From contig OX453279.1 in NCBI GenBank assembly GCA_949710005.1, positions 17,316,918 to 17,380,917 of the forward strand: a stretch of 64,000 nucleotides of DNA, read 5' to 3'. How positions within the stretch are numbered: the stretch's first letter is position 1; every line of letters starts with the position of its first letter. The position numbers were made by a program, and so were the translations under genes. Source of the stretch: Ricordea florida (lineage: Eukaryota; Cnidaria; Anthozoa; Corallimorpharia; Ricordeidae). The notes beneath the pieces were generated by a model that saw nothing but the letters and a program-made list of their open reading frames with translations, searched no databases and was not told where the DNA came from. Positions 32,201 through 42,514 of this stretch are shown here, one piece after another.

Positions 32201-32619
32201 CCGCCCCGTACCTATGACATATATTCATATATTCATTCAGGTCAAGCGGAATCCCATCAACTGCCTCCATGCCAAGACAGCTTGTACAAGCATTGCCAGC
32301 GAGCCAACTATCAAGCGGCAATATGGAAACATTCTCTACGAAACGACGACATTCCATCCCCAGTTGGTCACGGCTGGTCTCTTGTAAATGAGGGAGCTCA
32401 AGAGAGATTGGTGATAGATTGGATGAGTGGACTCCCGGCACCAACAGCTGTAATAGAGCTTATGTCATGTATGTGCAAGAGGGCCTGCAATGATGATTCA
32501 TGTGACTGCATGAGAAATGGCTTAAAGTGCTCCAACCTTTGCCGCCTTGTTCTAACCAGCCAGATGAAGAGGAGGACATCCAGGTAGACCTGGAGGAAGA
32601 GCACGTTGACTTTGACTGA
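29236..32619 (+). pseudogene. CXC-type (HAFTGCD) gene family member, with introns, decayed
   Basis: Picks up in frame from the LINE ORF: VLGGDDQELGERMSWLSSSV, LLPSAVKSLTG, then an 84-bp intron (29482-29565, acag|gtattt ... tttcag|gt) to NVELIQILNRLGHGISYSQL. It continues with SGGGTSHRVNGIAVQP, two frameshifts (about 30,110 and 30,226), and a long helical region to 31,551 (in-frame TAA). Another frame has SSEDTDVRILCLAFSLSI, then LHAFTGCDAVSAFAGIGKVK. A 199-bp intron (32042-32240) leads to LPPCQDSLYKHCQRANYQAA and a cysteine cluster (CMCKRACNDDSCDCMRNGLKC) of CXC/Tesmin type, with an acidic tail ending near 32,619. I remember this as a highly repeated cnidarian and fish family of unknown function; some are annotated Tesmin/TSO1-like. 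Introns show it was not retrocopied. The 5' part of the gene is missing. Confidence 0.65.
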
Positions 32620-32749
32620 AGTCTCTTGAGTCTGGGTGTAACATTTTCAACATATCACCTAACCATGAGAAACACTTACCATGCTAAGAACACAGGGTAT
32701 CCAGTTTAATTATTATTTGAACATACATTTAGAATAATGCTAATTGCTA

Positions 32750-33168
32750 TATCTTTTAGTGCTTTTTATGGTAAAAATACTCTGAATTGTATTTTTGAAT
32801 CACATAAAAGAAAAAAGGGGAAAAAGTAAAAATATAGACAAAAATTGAGAGTTTTTTACCGTGACTGGAAGTGACGTCACTGCCACGTGACTATTTATCC
32901 TCAAAAGTAAAAAAATACTTTACAGACATTATATCTTATCTATGCCTGCTTTATTTTATGCAAAATCTACAGCCTTACTTGCTAGAAGCCGCATTTTAGT
33001 ATATTATCAATTTATGCTAATTATGCAAAATTCAAGGTCACGTGACTCCCCTAAGCTACTCTTACAACATTTCCATCATATAAATCTACACATGATAAGC
33101 TTTAATTTGATATATGGTAGCCTTTGTCCCCCCGAGTGGTAATGAAAAGCCACCTGGCCCATGGACTA
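32750..33168 (-). repeat. Right terminal inverted repeat
   Basis: Inverted partner of 26024-26425; see that entry. It contains ggaagtgacgtcactgccacgtgac and ttcaaggtcacgtgactcc, CRE- and E-box-like palindromes shared by both ends. Confidence 0.75.
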
Positions 33169-33171
33169 CTA

Positions 33172-33875
33172 GTGAAACTGAGCCAGCATGGCATGAAGAT
33201 GTCTTTGGCTTGAAGCAGAAAAGCAAGGAACTTTCGTTAAAAAGCCCATGCTTAAGTTTCATTTCAAATTCATTAATAACATCAAATGTTCTTTCTCATG
33301 TGGATCTAAAACAAATTGCACATGTTGCGGATGAAAAGACATTAAAGCAAAAAACAACAACTCGAAAATGTCAAGGTTGTAAAGATGATGGAGATGCAGA
33401 CTCAATCCATATGAGGTACGGAGAAAAAGGGCAAGTAACATCTTAGTCTCAAAAGAGACATCTTATCAGCCTTACAACTATGGCTCTAATGGCAAACATA
33501 ATAGCTGCCATCAAGACACTTTTCTTGAACTTACCTATCATGCATTCAAATACCACTTAAATAGCCCCTCAAATCATACTCTAGGGGAATGCCTTACAAA
33601 AGTGCTAGATTCTTTTGTGTTAAGGGAAAATGGCAAATTTCATGAAAGCAAAATGAATCTATGGAGGTGGCTTCAGGACAATACTACCAATGGTCATACT
33701 TATTACCGTTATGGGAAAGAGGCCTCTCTTCAGTCTGTTATTTACCGGCTTTTGGAAACAATGCCAGATAAAATAAGACAGCGATTTTCAATTAAAACTA
33801 CTTACTCTCAACTTACAATGTTAACAGTGGTCATGACTCATGCCGTAACTTTACACACAATGTTTTTCCTATGAT
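33172..33875 (+). pseudogene. Unknown element, right half of interrupted coding region
   Basis: First frame: ETEPAWHEDVFGLKQKSKEL, NSLITSNVLSHVDLKQIAHV and TTRKCQGCKDDGDADSIHMR, stopping at 33,446. Second frame, one shift over: SYQPYNYGSNGKHNSCHQDT, SPSNHTLGECLTKVLDSFVL, NLWRWLQDNTTNGHTYYRYG, ending with TAA-type stop at 33,874. No recognised domain; a CQGC pair may bind zinc. The segment is almost identical to 42,620-43,370, which argues for a recent duplication or a young family. Confidence 0.45.
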
Positions 33876-34186
33876 GTTCTAGAAAACATCTCCTCTTGAA
33901 TTCACAAGAATTTGATGTTATTCGGGTTATAAAATACAAATTAACATTAAAAAGGTTTGTAGGATCTTCCAAATTAATGTGCTGCTCTGGTGGGTGATAA
34001 TTCAATAATTACAAATAGTACAAACTCTGACTGTGCTATCATTCCCAAGCCTAACACCTGTGGTGTAATCCTACGACAATCAACTGCTGTGATAAGGACA
34101 CCGGATATTTTCTTCGTGAGTTATACACATAGTCCAGCTAAAAAGTGTACTCCAAGCTTAGATATTCAACTCTAAAAGACTGTTAA

Positions 34187-35276
34187 AATGGCTGGTTTGT
34201 CCACAATTGTTTGTGGAATAATGGAAAAGCAACTTCTGTTGGACTATTTAGGCCATTATGTCTCGGAAAGAAGAGTCTGCATCTACTGATGTTAGAAAAA
34301 ATCATGTCTAGAAGTGCCAGTCTTGGTGTTTCTTCAACATTCTATAAGCAGATTAATTCAAATAACATTGACATTGTCAAAGACATCATACATAATCATA
34401 AAAACCTGCTATCTTTACGTGACAACAAAGTCAAACTTGACAACATCAGAGCAATTCTCCTTCACCATAACATCTCCATACCACCAAATATGAAAGTAGC
34501 TGACTTAAAAGATTTCTTGCTAAGCCACTGTAACACTACAATGACTATGCCAATAACTTTTGTACCAGATGGCAGCATTGAAAATTACATTATAGCTCCT
34601 GATAGGGAACGCTCTATAAACCATGAACAAGCCACATGCTTACCTGTTACTTTTATTAATGATTCCATGATAAATTTAATCAACACAGAGGCAAACAGGG
34701 ATGACAACTATTTTGCAACAGAAACCTTCAAATGGCTTGATTTAACTCCTAATAAGCAAGGGTATATCCCAGAAAGGCATCCAACAAAGAAACAAAGGGT
34801 TAGAAAAGAAATACAAACTCGTGATGCAAATACACGTAACAATAGCTGGAAACATGAAAGGCTTAGAGCTGAAGAGACATTTAGTGAATCTTTAAAAGAA
34901 ACGATTCATACCATTCCTGAAAGCACAATTAATTTAAAGACAGTGATGATTTTCACCAAGCATCAAGGCCACTGCACAACAAAAAAGAACAACTGCAAAA
35001 AGACATCTAAAGAAAAGGCAAAAAGCTAGAACACCCAAACAAAGTCATGAACCAGATGCTACTAGCTGGGCAAATAAAAGCCAGCCCACTGTTAAGGAAC
35101 CTAAAAGTAAGTCCTTTAAAGAAATGATTAATGCTATCCATAACAGTAATATAAATTCAAGTGACAGTGAGGATGACTTCGGCCAATTTTTTAAACCAAT
35201 CAACACAGACTTGTACTTTGATACACTTGATGAACTTACAGAAAGTGAAAAACAATCTGTAAAGGCTAAAAAATTG
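34187..35276 (+). pseudogene. Unknown element protein, helical/basic, frameshifted
   Basis: ATG at 34187 (MAGLSTIVCGIMEKQLLLDY) soon breaks. From about 34,300 one frame runs to 35,029: LGVSSTFYKQINSNNIDIVK, NISIPPNMKVADLKDFLLSH (SAP-like spacing, weak), then a very basic stretch (RHPTKKQRVRKEIQTRD). A second shift continues KEPKSKSFKEMINAIHNSN and the acidic SSDSEDDFGQFFKPINTDL to a TGA near 35,280. The order basic linker, acidic patch, then ParB-like domain (next entry) suggests one long original protein. Not recognised. Confidence 0.35.
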
Positions 35277-35300
35277 TTCTGATTCCTTCGATTACTCGAA

Positions 35301-35675
35301 TGAATTTCAAATGGAAAAACACAAGACCTATGGGATTATGAGGAATTTGACAGATCAGTAACATCAAAATCCGGAAATAATCATGACCATCTTGATCAAG
35401 TCAGGCGTTTCATTTTGAAAAATGGCTTTAAGGAACCAATAATTATCTCTTGTGATCTGCAAGATGGAAAGGCCTATATCACTAAAGGAAACCATTGCCT
35501 CTGGGTGGCCCTCAAAGAAGTAATACCATTTATACCATGTCGTGCGATTTCTCACTCGTTGCCACCTCATGTCTCCTACATAAAGCTTGATATTGATGTT
35601 GCCAATCTTAAGTCCAAGAAAGTGATTCTTCCAGAACATATGGGATTAACTGTTGTACAAACTGTGTTCAAATAA
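35301..35675 (+). CDS. ParB/sulfiredoxin-like domain, partial
   Basis: One frame of about 120 codons without a clear ATG: DLWDYEEFDRSVTSKSGN, then LDQVRRFILKNGFKEPIIIS, DGKAYITKGNHCLWVALKEV, IPFIPCRAISHSLPPHVSYI and a tail VILPEHMGLTVVQTVFK. The pattern (short helix, hydrophobic strand P-I-I-I, D.GKAYI..GNH...A......IPF.PC) fits the ParB/Srx fold, in which the GxHR loop binds nucleotide. Here the Arg of GNHR is Cys, so a nuclease or CTPase activity cannot be assumed. It probably forms the C-terminus of the preceding broken frame. ParB-like domains occur in bacterial partition systems, some phages and scattered eukaryotic transposons. Confidence 0.5.
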
Positions 35676-36149
35676 AAAAAATACTTTGAAATAATTACTC
35701 TGAATAGTAATAATTCTATAGTTTTGTAAACAAGTGTTCAATTCACACCGTCATTCAGAGGACTGGAAGCATATGACAGTATAATGTATTTATCCAGTTT
35801 CGTGACTGGTAGCGTAAATATGCCATTTTAGACAAGACTCGAGCAAAGGAAGTGCCATGAAAAGCATTGCTGACAGTCTACATGTACTACATCTATTGCT
35901 GTTCTTGTTTGTGAGCCACAGAAATCAGTTATCCAAGTAAAAATATTTCTCAGACTTTTCTTGACCAGATAAACATAGAAATTTTACATTTACATTGTGG
36001 ATGACATCCAGATCGTGCAATTTAGAACCTCTCAACCGTAGCATAAGATTTTGTTTTGCCAGGGTAAGGATAGACCTATAGACCTGGATAGCAGAATGAA
36101 AACAAAACAATCTAAATCTGAATTCTGAACTATAGTAAAGTTCACGGTC
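35676..36149. other. No gene seen
   Basis: AT-rich flank after the ParB-like frame; no terminal repeat of that element was found here. Confidence 0.45.
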
Positions 36150-36300
36150 AGTATTAAACACGGACAGTGGACTACGGACTACGGACTGGGTATAAAACAC
36201 GGACTGAGGTTTAAAATACCGACTAGGACTACGGACTGGATATGAAACACGGACTGAGGTATAAAATGAGGACTAGGGATTAAAACACGGTAAAACACTG
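36150..36300. repeat. Degenerate tandem repeat (tacggact / aaacacggactgag)
   Basis: Words ctacggactgg(g/a)tat(a/g)aaacacggactgaggt(t/a)taaaat occur twice about 55 bases apart, with further partial copies (aaacacggacagtggactacggact before, gaggactagggattaaaacacgg after). Confidence 0.75.
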
Positions 36301-36328
36301 TAGACTCAGTTGCGAATGAACATGAACA

Positions 36329-36598
36329 GGAGCCCATCACCAGGAGCCTCCATACACACTATATCCTTGAGTCAACCTTTGCTCGTATCTTTTTATTTTT
36401 AGAACAGTCTTAAGAGAATATTTCGTGAGACGCTATCACTGGTTTGTGACTGCATGTGACGTAAAAGCACACCTTTGTTCTGATTGGACGGTACAATGCA
36501 TTCACGGGAATTCGAACGACTAAAAATAGAAAGATACGGGCAAAGGTTGTCTCCTAGGGTTTATAAGGGAGATGGAGGCTCCGGGTGATGGGCTCCTG
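36329..36598. mobile_element. MITE, about 270 bp with 70-80-bp TIRs
   Basis: Left aggagcccatcaccaggagc pairs with right gctccgggtgatgggctcct. The inverted similarity continues inward through caacctttgctcgtatcttt and ctatttttag. Only about 110 bases lie between the arms, so the whole can fold into one hairpin. It lies immediately before the BEL/Pao gag remnant. Confidence 0.75.
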
Positions 36599-36600
36599 AC

Positions 36601-37180
36601 GTGAAGAAGACAGACTCCGTCATGGGAAGCAACAATCCAGAAGCAATCGACAGGCATCAACAGACCTTGAGGACTATCTCAGCCAATATGAGCCATATGC
36701 GACTTGGAAGTGGAAGCGAAAAAGCTCAGAGCGAAGGAAGAAGAGACCAACCTTCAAACTTGGACCGAAAATGTGGACGCAAGATTACAAGAGGCGGATA
36801 TTGAAATTGGAAAGGTACGAAGATGGTTAGACGAATAGAATAAGAATCTGAACTCAACGCCAAGCAGGAGCGACTCAAATTTGAAGAACTTCAAAAGATA
36901 AAGTTGCAGCTAAAGACAGAACAGCAAGCAAAGAAGATTCATAACGAAGGAGCTTATCAAGCCTCTTCATCTGGTAGTATGCAAGCCAAATTACCCAAGT
37001 TGGTAATTACGAAGTTTGACGGGACGTACATGGATTGGCCGCGATTTTGGGGACAGTTTTCGGAGACTATAGACAAAACCAGCGTCCCTGCGATTACCAA
37101 GTTCACGTATAGGGTCCACAATAGGTTTGGCGGGATGCAGGATTTGGCTTATCTTGGGGGTGACACTCGGGATAAGAGCT
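36601..37180 (+). pseudogene. gag: BEL/Pao gag remnant (N-terminal part)
   Basis: Fragments in several frames: NPEAIDRHQQTLRTISANMS, then KQERLKFEELQKIKLQLKTE (coiled coil), then MQAKLPKLVITKFDGTYMDW followed by PRFWGQFSETIDKTSVPAIT. The LPKL.I.KFDG....W..F...F motif marks the start of the conserved gag domain of Pao-type elements (DUF1759-like). The frame is lost after about 37,140, where unrelated GGGAGC-rich sequence begins. Confidence 0.65.
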
Positions 37181-37580
37181 GAAAACAGGAGCGGGAAGCG
37201 GGAATTTTAATCACGAGCGGGAGCGGGAGCGGGATTTCAACCTTTTATGGGGTCGGGATGTGAGAATCACAAGGGAAATGTAGCGGAATACGGGATCTAA
37301 AATTGGCGTGACTGCATAAAATGGTCTAAAATGTCTTGGTACAAAAGACTCCTTTGTGTAAATACCGGCTTTGTAGTTGTGTCGAGTTACAAGTTTAGCT
37401 TATCCATTAACACCTTTGAGACCTTGGTGTTTGTAAAGCTGCTGCATTTCTATTTTCGGTGTTTTCGTCACAAGAAAGAGTATCAAATCACATGGGTCAC
37501 ATGGTTTATTTTCTGGCGTTTTTCGATCTTAGACATCTTAAACGACCCTTCCATCAAGTTGTGTTGTTAGTCTGGCAACT
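37181..37580. other. Insertion inside gag; no gene
   Basis: A short gcgggagcgggagcgggat purine-rich repeat (about 37,190-37,260), then unremarkable sequence. The 80-codon frame from 37,331 has no support. Confidence 0.4.
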
Positions 37581-37736
37581 ATGGCCACACCGGTGCCAAC
37601 CGAGACAACGGATGAAGTGAATCACGTGAATCACATAACAGACATATTAAATTGTGTCGCCACTTATTACGGGAAAGGTGCCAGTGGAAATGCCTTTCTT
37701 CGAAAAGAGAAATTCAAAGCACCCGTTTCAAGGGAG
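37581..37736 (+). CDS. Candidate first exon, unknown gene
   Basis: ATG at 37581 (gcaactATGg) opens MATPVPTETTDEVNHVNHIT, passes KGASGNAFLRKEKFKAPVSR and reaches a good donor (gggag then gtaaag) after exactly 52 codons. No matching second exon was found before the BEL/Pao gag fragment at 38,112. Possibly a host or captured exon stranded between transposon pieces. Confidence 0.3.
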
Positions 37737-38111
37737 GTAAAGACCTTTAAAGCCTAGAAAGAAACTGTCAGGTGAGTCACCTTTTACATGTGTTTTCTAT
37801 ATTTGAGCCGACCTCAATGACATGAACTTTCATACCGCGGAAGAATAGGTGTCGCCACAGGCGGCCCAGAACATTTTAAACGATGTACGTGACATAATTC
37901 GGGTGGCGATTGCGTTATGCCGCAAAATTTGTCACATTTTAAATAATAATTCCTTTCCCTTTGACCATAACTTAGACTGTCTTGTACAGCAGCTTACTTT
38001 GACCGCAACATGCATTTACAGTTACGTTTTTCTTTCCTTCTGTAGTCAATTTGGAGGAATTCACAATGTTGCGAAAAGTGTTGGGCTAGGAAACCAAATT
38101 ACTGCATTGTG

Positions 38112-38330
38112 GACCCTCTAAAGTGAGCAGAGCAATTGCAGCATTACCCTTCACCACAGAAGGATACAACCGTGCGAAGAGCATTTTGAAGGAAAGTTTG
38201 TGCAAAAAAGTTTGTGTAAATCACATACCCCAAATCATGCTAGAAATGTTCTGCACATCGACACAACAATGCCACAACAAGCGAAGCGGTGCGGACGCAT
38301 CTTTAAGTGCTCCGCCTTAGTTCTTGACTA
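38112..38330 (+). pseudogene. gag: BEL/Pao gag fragment, second piece
   Basis: Reads KVSRAIAALPFTTEGYNRAK then SILKESL, the conserved capsid motif (LPFT.EGY..AK.IL) of Pao-type gag, continuing the remnant that stops at 37,140. After about residue 30 the similarity to gag ends and CNKRSGADASLSAPP-like sequence of no known family follows. The LINE begins about 60 bases further on. Confidence 0.6.
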
Positions 38331-38395
38331 ACTGCTTCAAATACACTATTCAGCCATGCCTAATGTGACAGTAAACTCTTTAAAAAAAGGAAAAT

Positions 38396-39180
38396 AACAG
38401 CCTCAAGGATGAAATCACCGCTCTTAAGCGAAATTTGGAAGAGCTACACCAGTCCATCAAACGACGAGATTCACAAGTCATCAGTAATGGCGGCGAACAA
38501 ACTACTCGTTTGATTACGGACGCTGAGTCCCTAAGCACCTTGGAATTTTATGGAAAATCATACGATGATCTACGAGCAGAATCTGTGAATGGTCTTAAAC
38601 AGCTCTGGTCACGCCTAAATTTGCTGTCATCCCGTGTCGAAAAGATCAGAGATTCTATTGAACAACTGCAAAGGTATAGTTTCCAGTTAATGTTAAGATT
38701 ATTGGCCTTCCAGAAAGAGAGACGCAAGAATCGGTCTCCCAAACTACCTCCCTGTGTATCAATCTTTTCAAAGCCGCTGGAATTGAAATTTCAAATCAAG
38801 ACATCGATATCGCCCATCGTATCCCTACCAGAATTGCCACTTCTGGCCCTCGACTAATTGTCTGCAAATTCACAAGAAGAATTATGAAAGAGCGAATAAT
38901 GAATGCTCGAAATGAAGCTTGTAAAGTGTCGGCCAATTCGATCGGACTACCGTCCAGTTGTTCCTTGGAAAACGTCAGGCTATTTGATCACCTTACTCCC
39001 TCGCTTCAGCAACTCTTGACGGATTCAAAGAAATTTCAAAAGAGAAATGGCTTCAAGTTCTGCTGGGCCAAGAACTTTATTATTTATCTTCGACGAACCG
39101 AAGATTCTCGCCCGATCCAAATCAAGTGCCACAACGACCTTGTGAACTTTGCAAATCAGGAGGGTTTACCCATGAGTTAA
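38396..39180 (+). pseudogene. LINE ORF1 (coiled coil + RRM-like)
   Basis: Heptad-rich start (LKDEITALKRNLEELHQSIK), later WSRLNLLSSRVEKIRDSIEQ. A frameshift near 38,692 (one base) separates this from IIGLPERETQESVSQTTSL, GIEISNQDIDIAHRIPTRI and PRLIVCKFTRRIMKERIM, the RRM-like RNA-binding part seen in LINE ORF1 proteins. The frame ends at 39,178-39,180. Such proteins trimerise and coat the element RNA. Confidence 0.65.
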
Positions 39181-39245
39181 GTATCTTTCACAAATCCTTG
39201 AGCAACTGATACTTTATTTTTATTTTTAGCTGAACCTAGCCCACA

Positions 39246-42200
39246 ATGATGGCTGACGATTTGCATTTGGAATTTCTCTTTCCATTTAATCACTTAGATA
39301 ATAGTTCCTTTAATCTAGCACTTTATGAGTTATCCCATGGCCCTTTAAACTTCAATAGCAATCGTCTTGAAACACTCTTATTTAATCCTATCGAGCAACC
39401 TGAGTTATCCAACTCACTCTCTAGTCATCTCAACCCTGATTCTAATTTTATTGCTGGTCTGCCGTCAAGTAGTTACTTGGCCGAGGATGATATTAATAGT
39501 CGAGTAGCTCCCCTTAGCGACAAAATAAATTCTTCCATTATGCACTTAAATGCTCGTAGCTTGCTAAAAAATCTTGACCAGTTGAATTTAATGCTTGGAA
39601 GTCTCAAAAAACCATTCTCTGTGATCGATATTTCAGAAACGTGGCTGACTGATTGCACTGCAGAGCTGGTTAATATCACTGGATACAATTTTGTCTCAAA
39701 CCATCGCAAATCCAAAACAGGCGGCGGAGTAGGCATTTATTTACAAAACAACCTTCAATACAAACTTCTTAATGAATGCAAATTGTCAGCTCCAGAGACA
39801 TTTGAGTCTTTATTTGTAGAGATTACAGTTCCCCATGGGAAAAACATCATTGTTGGATCTGTGTATAGACCGCCAAATCAAAACACGGCTTTGTTTCTAG
39901 ACAAATTTAACGACATTCTTTCTCGTATTTCTAAGAACAACAAACAATGTTATTTTATGGGAGACTTTAACCTTGACCTTCTCCAGTATAACCTTCATAC
40001 ACCAAGTCAAGAATTTATCGACACTTTATTTTCGCACGCATTTATTCCTTTCATCTCCAATCCAACGCGCATCACCTCTTATTCTGCAACCCTAATCGAT
40101 AATATATTCACAAATAATCTTTCTCAAGATGTTTTAAATGGTATTGTTCTAAACGATTTATCCGATCACTTACCGGTTTTTGCTTATTTTTCTGGCAAAA
40201 CTCTGACACGCGATGGAGAAAAAAAAGTATTCATACGCAAGATTACTGACGAAAATTTGCGTAAGTTCAACGAAAACGTTTCAAACACAAACTGGGTCTC
40301 ATTTTTTGATGAAGATCCCAATACGGCTTACAATAATTTTATAGATGAATACTCGAGAGTCTACAATGTCTGCTTCCCTTTAAAGGTCATTAAAGGTAAG
40401 CTGCTGAACAACTCCAGCTCTCCTTGGATCACCCCCGGACTTTTGAAATCTATTAACAAGAAAAACAGATTATACAAAAAATTCATCAGATTTCCCTCAT
40501 CCAATGAGCGAAAGTATAAAACCTACAAAAACAAACTGAACCATTTAATTCGCATCGCAAAACGTAAATACTATGATATTAAGTTTGAGAGTGCCAAAAG
40601 TGACCTTAGAACAACTTGGAAATTGCTTAACGAGGTTATAAATAAGCGTAAAAGTAAATCACCTTTGCCCTCATCATTTGCATCTGAGGGTAAAACGATA
40701 ACAGATCCTGTGGAAATTGCTGATAAATTCTGTAAATACTTTACTAATATTGGTCCCAATCTGGCTAGAGCAATACGCAGCGTAAATTCCTCATTTAGTT
40801 CTTTTTTTGGCGACGTTAACCATCCTCCTATCACCCTGCAACCTACCGACCCCTGTGAACTGGAAAGCATTTGTAGCATGTTCGCCTCGGGGAAGGCCCC
40901 CGGTTATGACAATATTTCAATGCGTGTTATTAAACACTCATTTCACCTGATTTCTGCCCCTCTGGCCAACATCATAAACCTGTCTTTGCAAAAAGGTATC
41001 TTCCCTGATAAACTAAAAATTGCTAAAGTGATTCCTATTTACAAAGCAGATGATCCTAGTCTTTTTACAAATTACAGACCCATTTCCTTGTTGTCCAATT
41101 TTTCCAAATTTTTTGAAAAAGTTATGTATAATCGCATGATTGAATACGCCGAACAATATAATATATTATACCGCTGCCAGTTTGGATTTCGTAAAAACTA
41201 CTCAACATCCCATGCTCTAATCCATCTGATAAATAGAATCTCTTCGGAAATTGACCAGCGTGAAACTACTGTAGGTGTTTTCCTAGATCTCTCCAAAGCT
41301 TTTGACACTCTTGATCATCAAATCTTATTCGCTAAGCTGGAACACTATGGTATCCGTGATGTGGCTCTGCAGTGGATAAAAAGCTACTTTTCTCGCCGTC
41401 AGCAATTCGTTCAAATTAATCAAACTTGTTCCTCAATGCAGACCATTAAGTGTGGAGTTCCCCAAGGATCTATTTTAGGCCCCTTATTCTTCATACTTTA
41501 TATAAATGATCTTCCTAAAGCCTTTAAGTTAACCGAGTTTCTACTTTTTGCTGACGAAACGAGTGTCTTTTTTTCACACTCTAATCCCAGCTACTTAGAG
41601 AATGTGCTTAATAATGAGTTACTAAATATTGATGTTTGGTTAAGGTGCAATAAGCTCTCAGTTAATATCAAAAAGACAAATTATGTTACCTTTAGTCCGA
41701 GTCAGAGGAAACTCAACCACAAAGCAATGTAACTAAATTTCTTGGGGTGTACCTAGACGAACATCTTACTTGGAAGTATCACATAAACTTTGTCTGTAAG
41801 CAAATCGCTAAGTCAATCGGTATCTTATCCAGGACGCGTTTCTACTTATCTTGTAAGACCAAATTCACGCTGTACTACACATTAATTTATCCTTATATTA
41901 CTTATTGTAAGTCCACGTGGTCTTCTACTTACGTATCTAATTTAAACAGAATTTACTTTTTACAAAAGCGGGCTGTGCGAGCTATCACAAATTCAGAATA
42001 TCGAGCACATACTGCTCCTCTATTCTCCAAACTGGAAATTCTAGATATTTTCCAAGTTAATACGCTCCACACTGCTAAATTTATGTTTCGCTACCACAAT
42101 AATCTGCTGCCCCCACTCTTCCGCAATCTGTTCATGACAAACAGTCAAGTCCATAGTTATCACACAAGAACAGCCAGTAATTATCGAGTGCATTCCTGTC

Positions 42201-42331
42201 GTACGAACATCAAGAAATTCACAATTCTTCACCAAGGACCTAGAATCTGGAACTGTCTTCCTGCATCTATTACAAATTTGTCAAGCTTTTCTGTCTTTAA
42301 GAACAAAGTGCTAGAGTTTTTATTAAAATAG
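39246..42331 (+). pseudogene. LINE ORF2 (EEP endonuclease + RT), frameshifted
   Basis: ATG ATG at 39246. Endonuclease: IMHLNARSLLKNLDQL (about residue 97), ISETWLTD, GSVYRPPN, MGDFNLD and LSDHLPVF. RT: IPIYKADD, NYRPISLLSNFSKFFEK, LDLSKAFDTLDHQILF, CGVPQGSILGPLFF. The catalytic loop reads FADETSVFF (about 41,547), with Glu where the second catalytic Asp is expected. A one-base shift near 41,730 moves the frame; the rest (LGVYLDEHLTWKYHINFV, IWNCLPASITNLSSF) runs to 42,331 with the usual C-terminus. The EEP nicks target DNA and the RT copies from the nick. This copy should lack RT activity by both defects. Confidence 0.85.
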
Positions 42332-42514
42332 ATACTAAACTAGTTTAGCCGCACTTCTTCGCAGCCCTTATTTCTTATAATATTGCGATGTCGAGGTGGC
42401 CTCTCTTTATAAGCCTGGTGGTTTCCTGAGGTCTCCTCGCCTTACAACCTGCTGTATACTGTTAAATTTCTTGTAAAAAAAAAAGGCTAATAAATAAATG
42501 ATGATGATTATGTA

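Larger units (their letters stand above)
26024..33168. mobile_element. 7.1-kb DNA-transposon-like unit with about 400-bp TIRs
   Basis: Left end tagtccatgggccaagtggc (26024) is inverted at the right end as gccacctggcccatggacta (33168). The inverted similarity continues for about 400 bases. The sequence cta flanks both sides (26021-26023; 33169-33171) and occurs once at the paralogous uninterrupted site (about 42,617). So the unit entered an older element, most simply by transposition with a 3-bp duplication. It contains a LINE-type ORF and a CXC-type gene fragment. I recognise no transposase in it, so either the CXC-type gene does that job or the unit was moved in trans. Confidence 0.65.
38396..42510 (+). 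mobile_element. CR1/L2-like LINE, near full length
   Basis: Two ORFs in order (coiled-coil ORF1, EEP+RT ORF2), a 180-bp 3' UTR and a short microsatellite-like end (aataaataaatgatgatgat, about 42,490) rather than a long poly-A. That end is typical of CR1/L2-group elements. It sits between BEL/Pao gag (38.3 kb) and the unknown-element copy (42.5 kb). Three frame breaks or substitutions show it is dead. Confidence 0.75.

Noticed and set aside
36329..36598. LTR of the BEL/Pao element
   Set aside because: The ends are inverted, not direct, repeats; it is a MITE-like hairpin.
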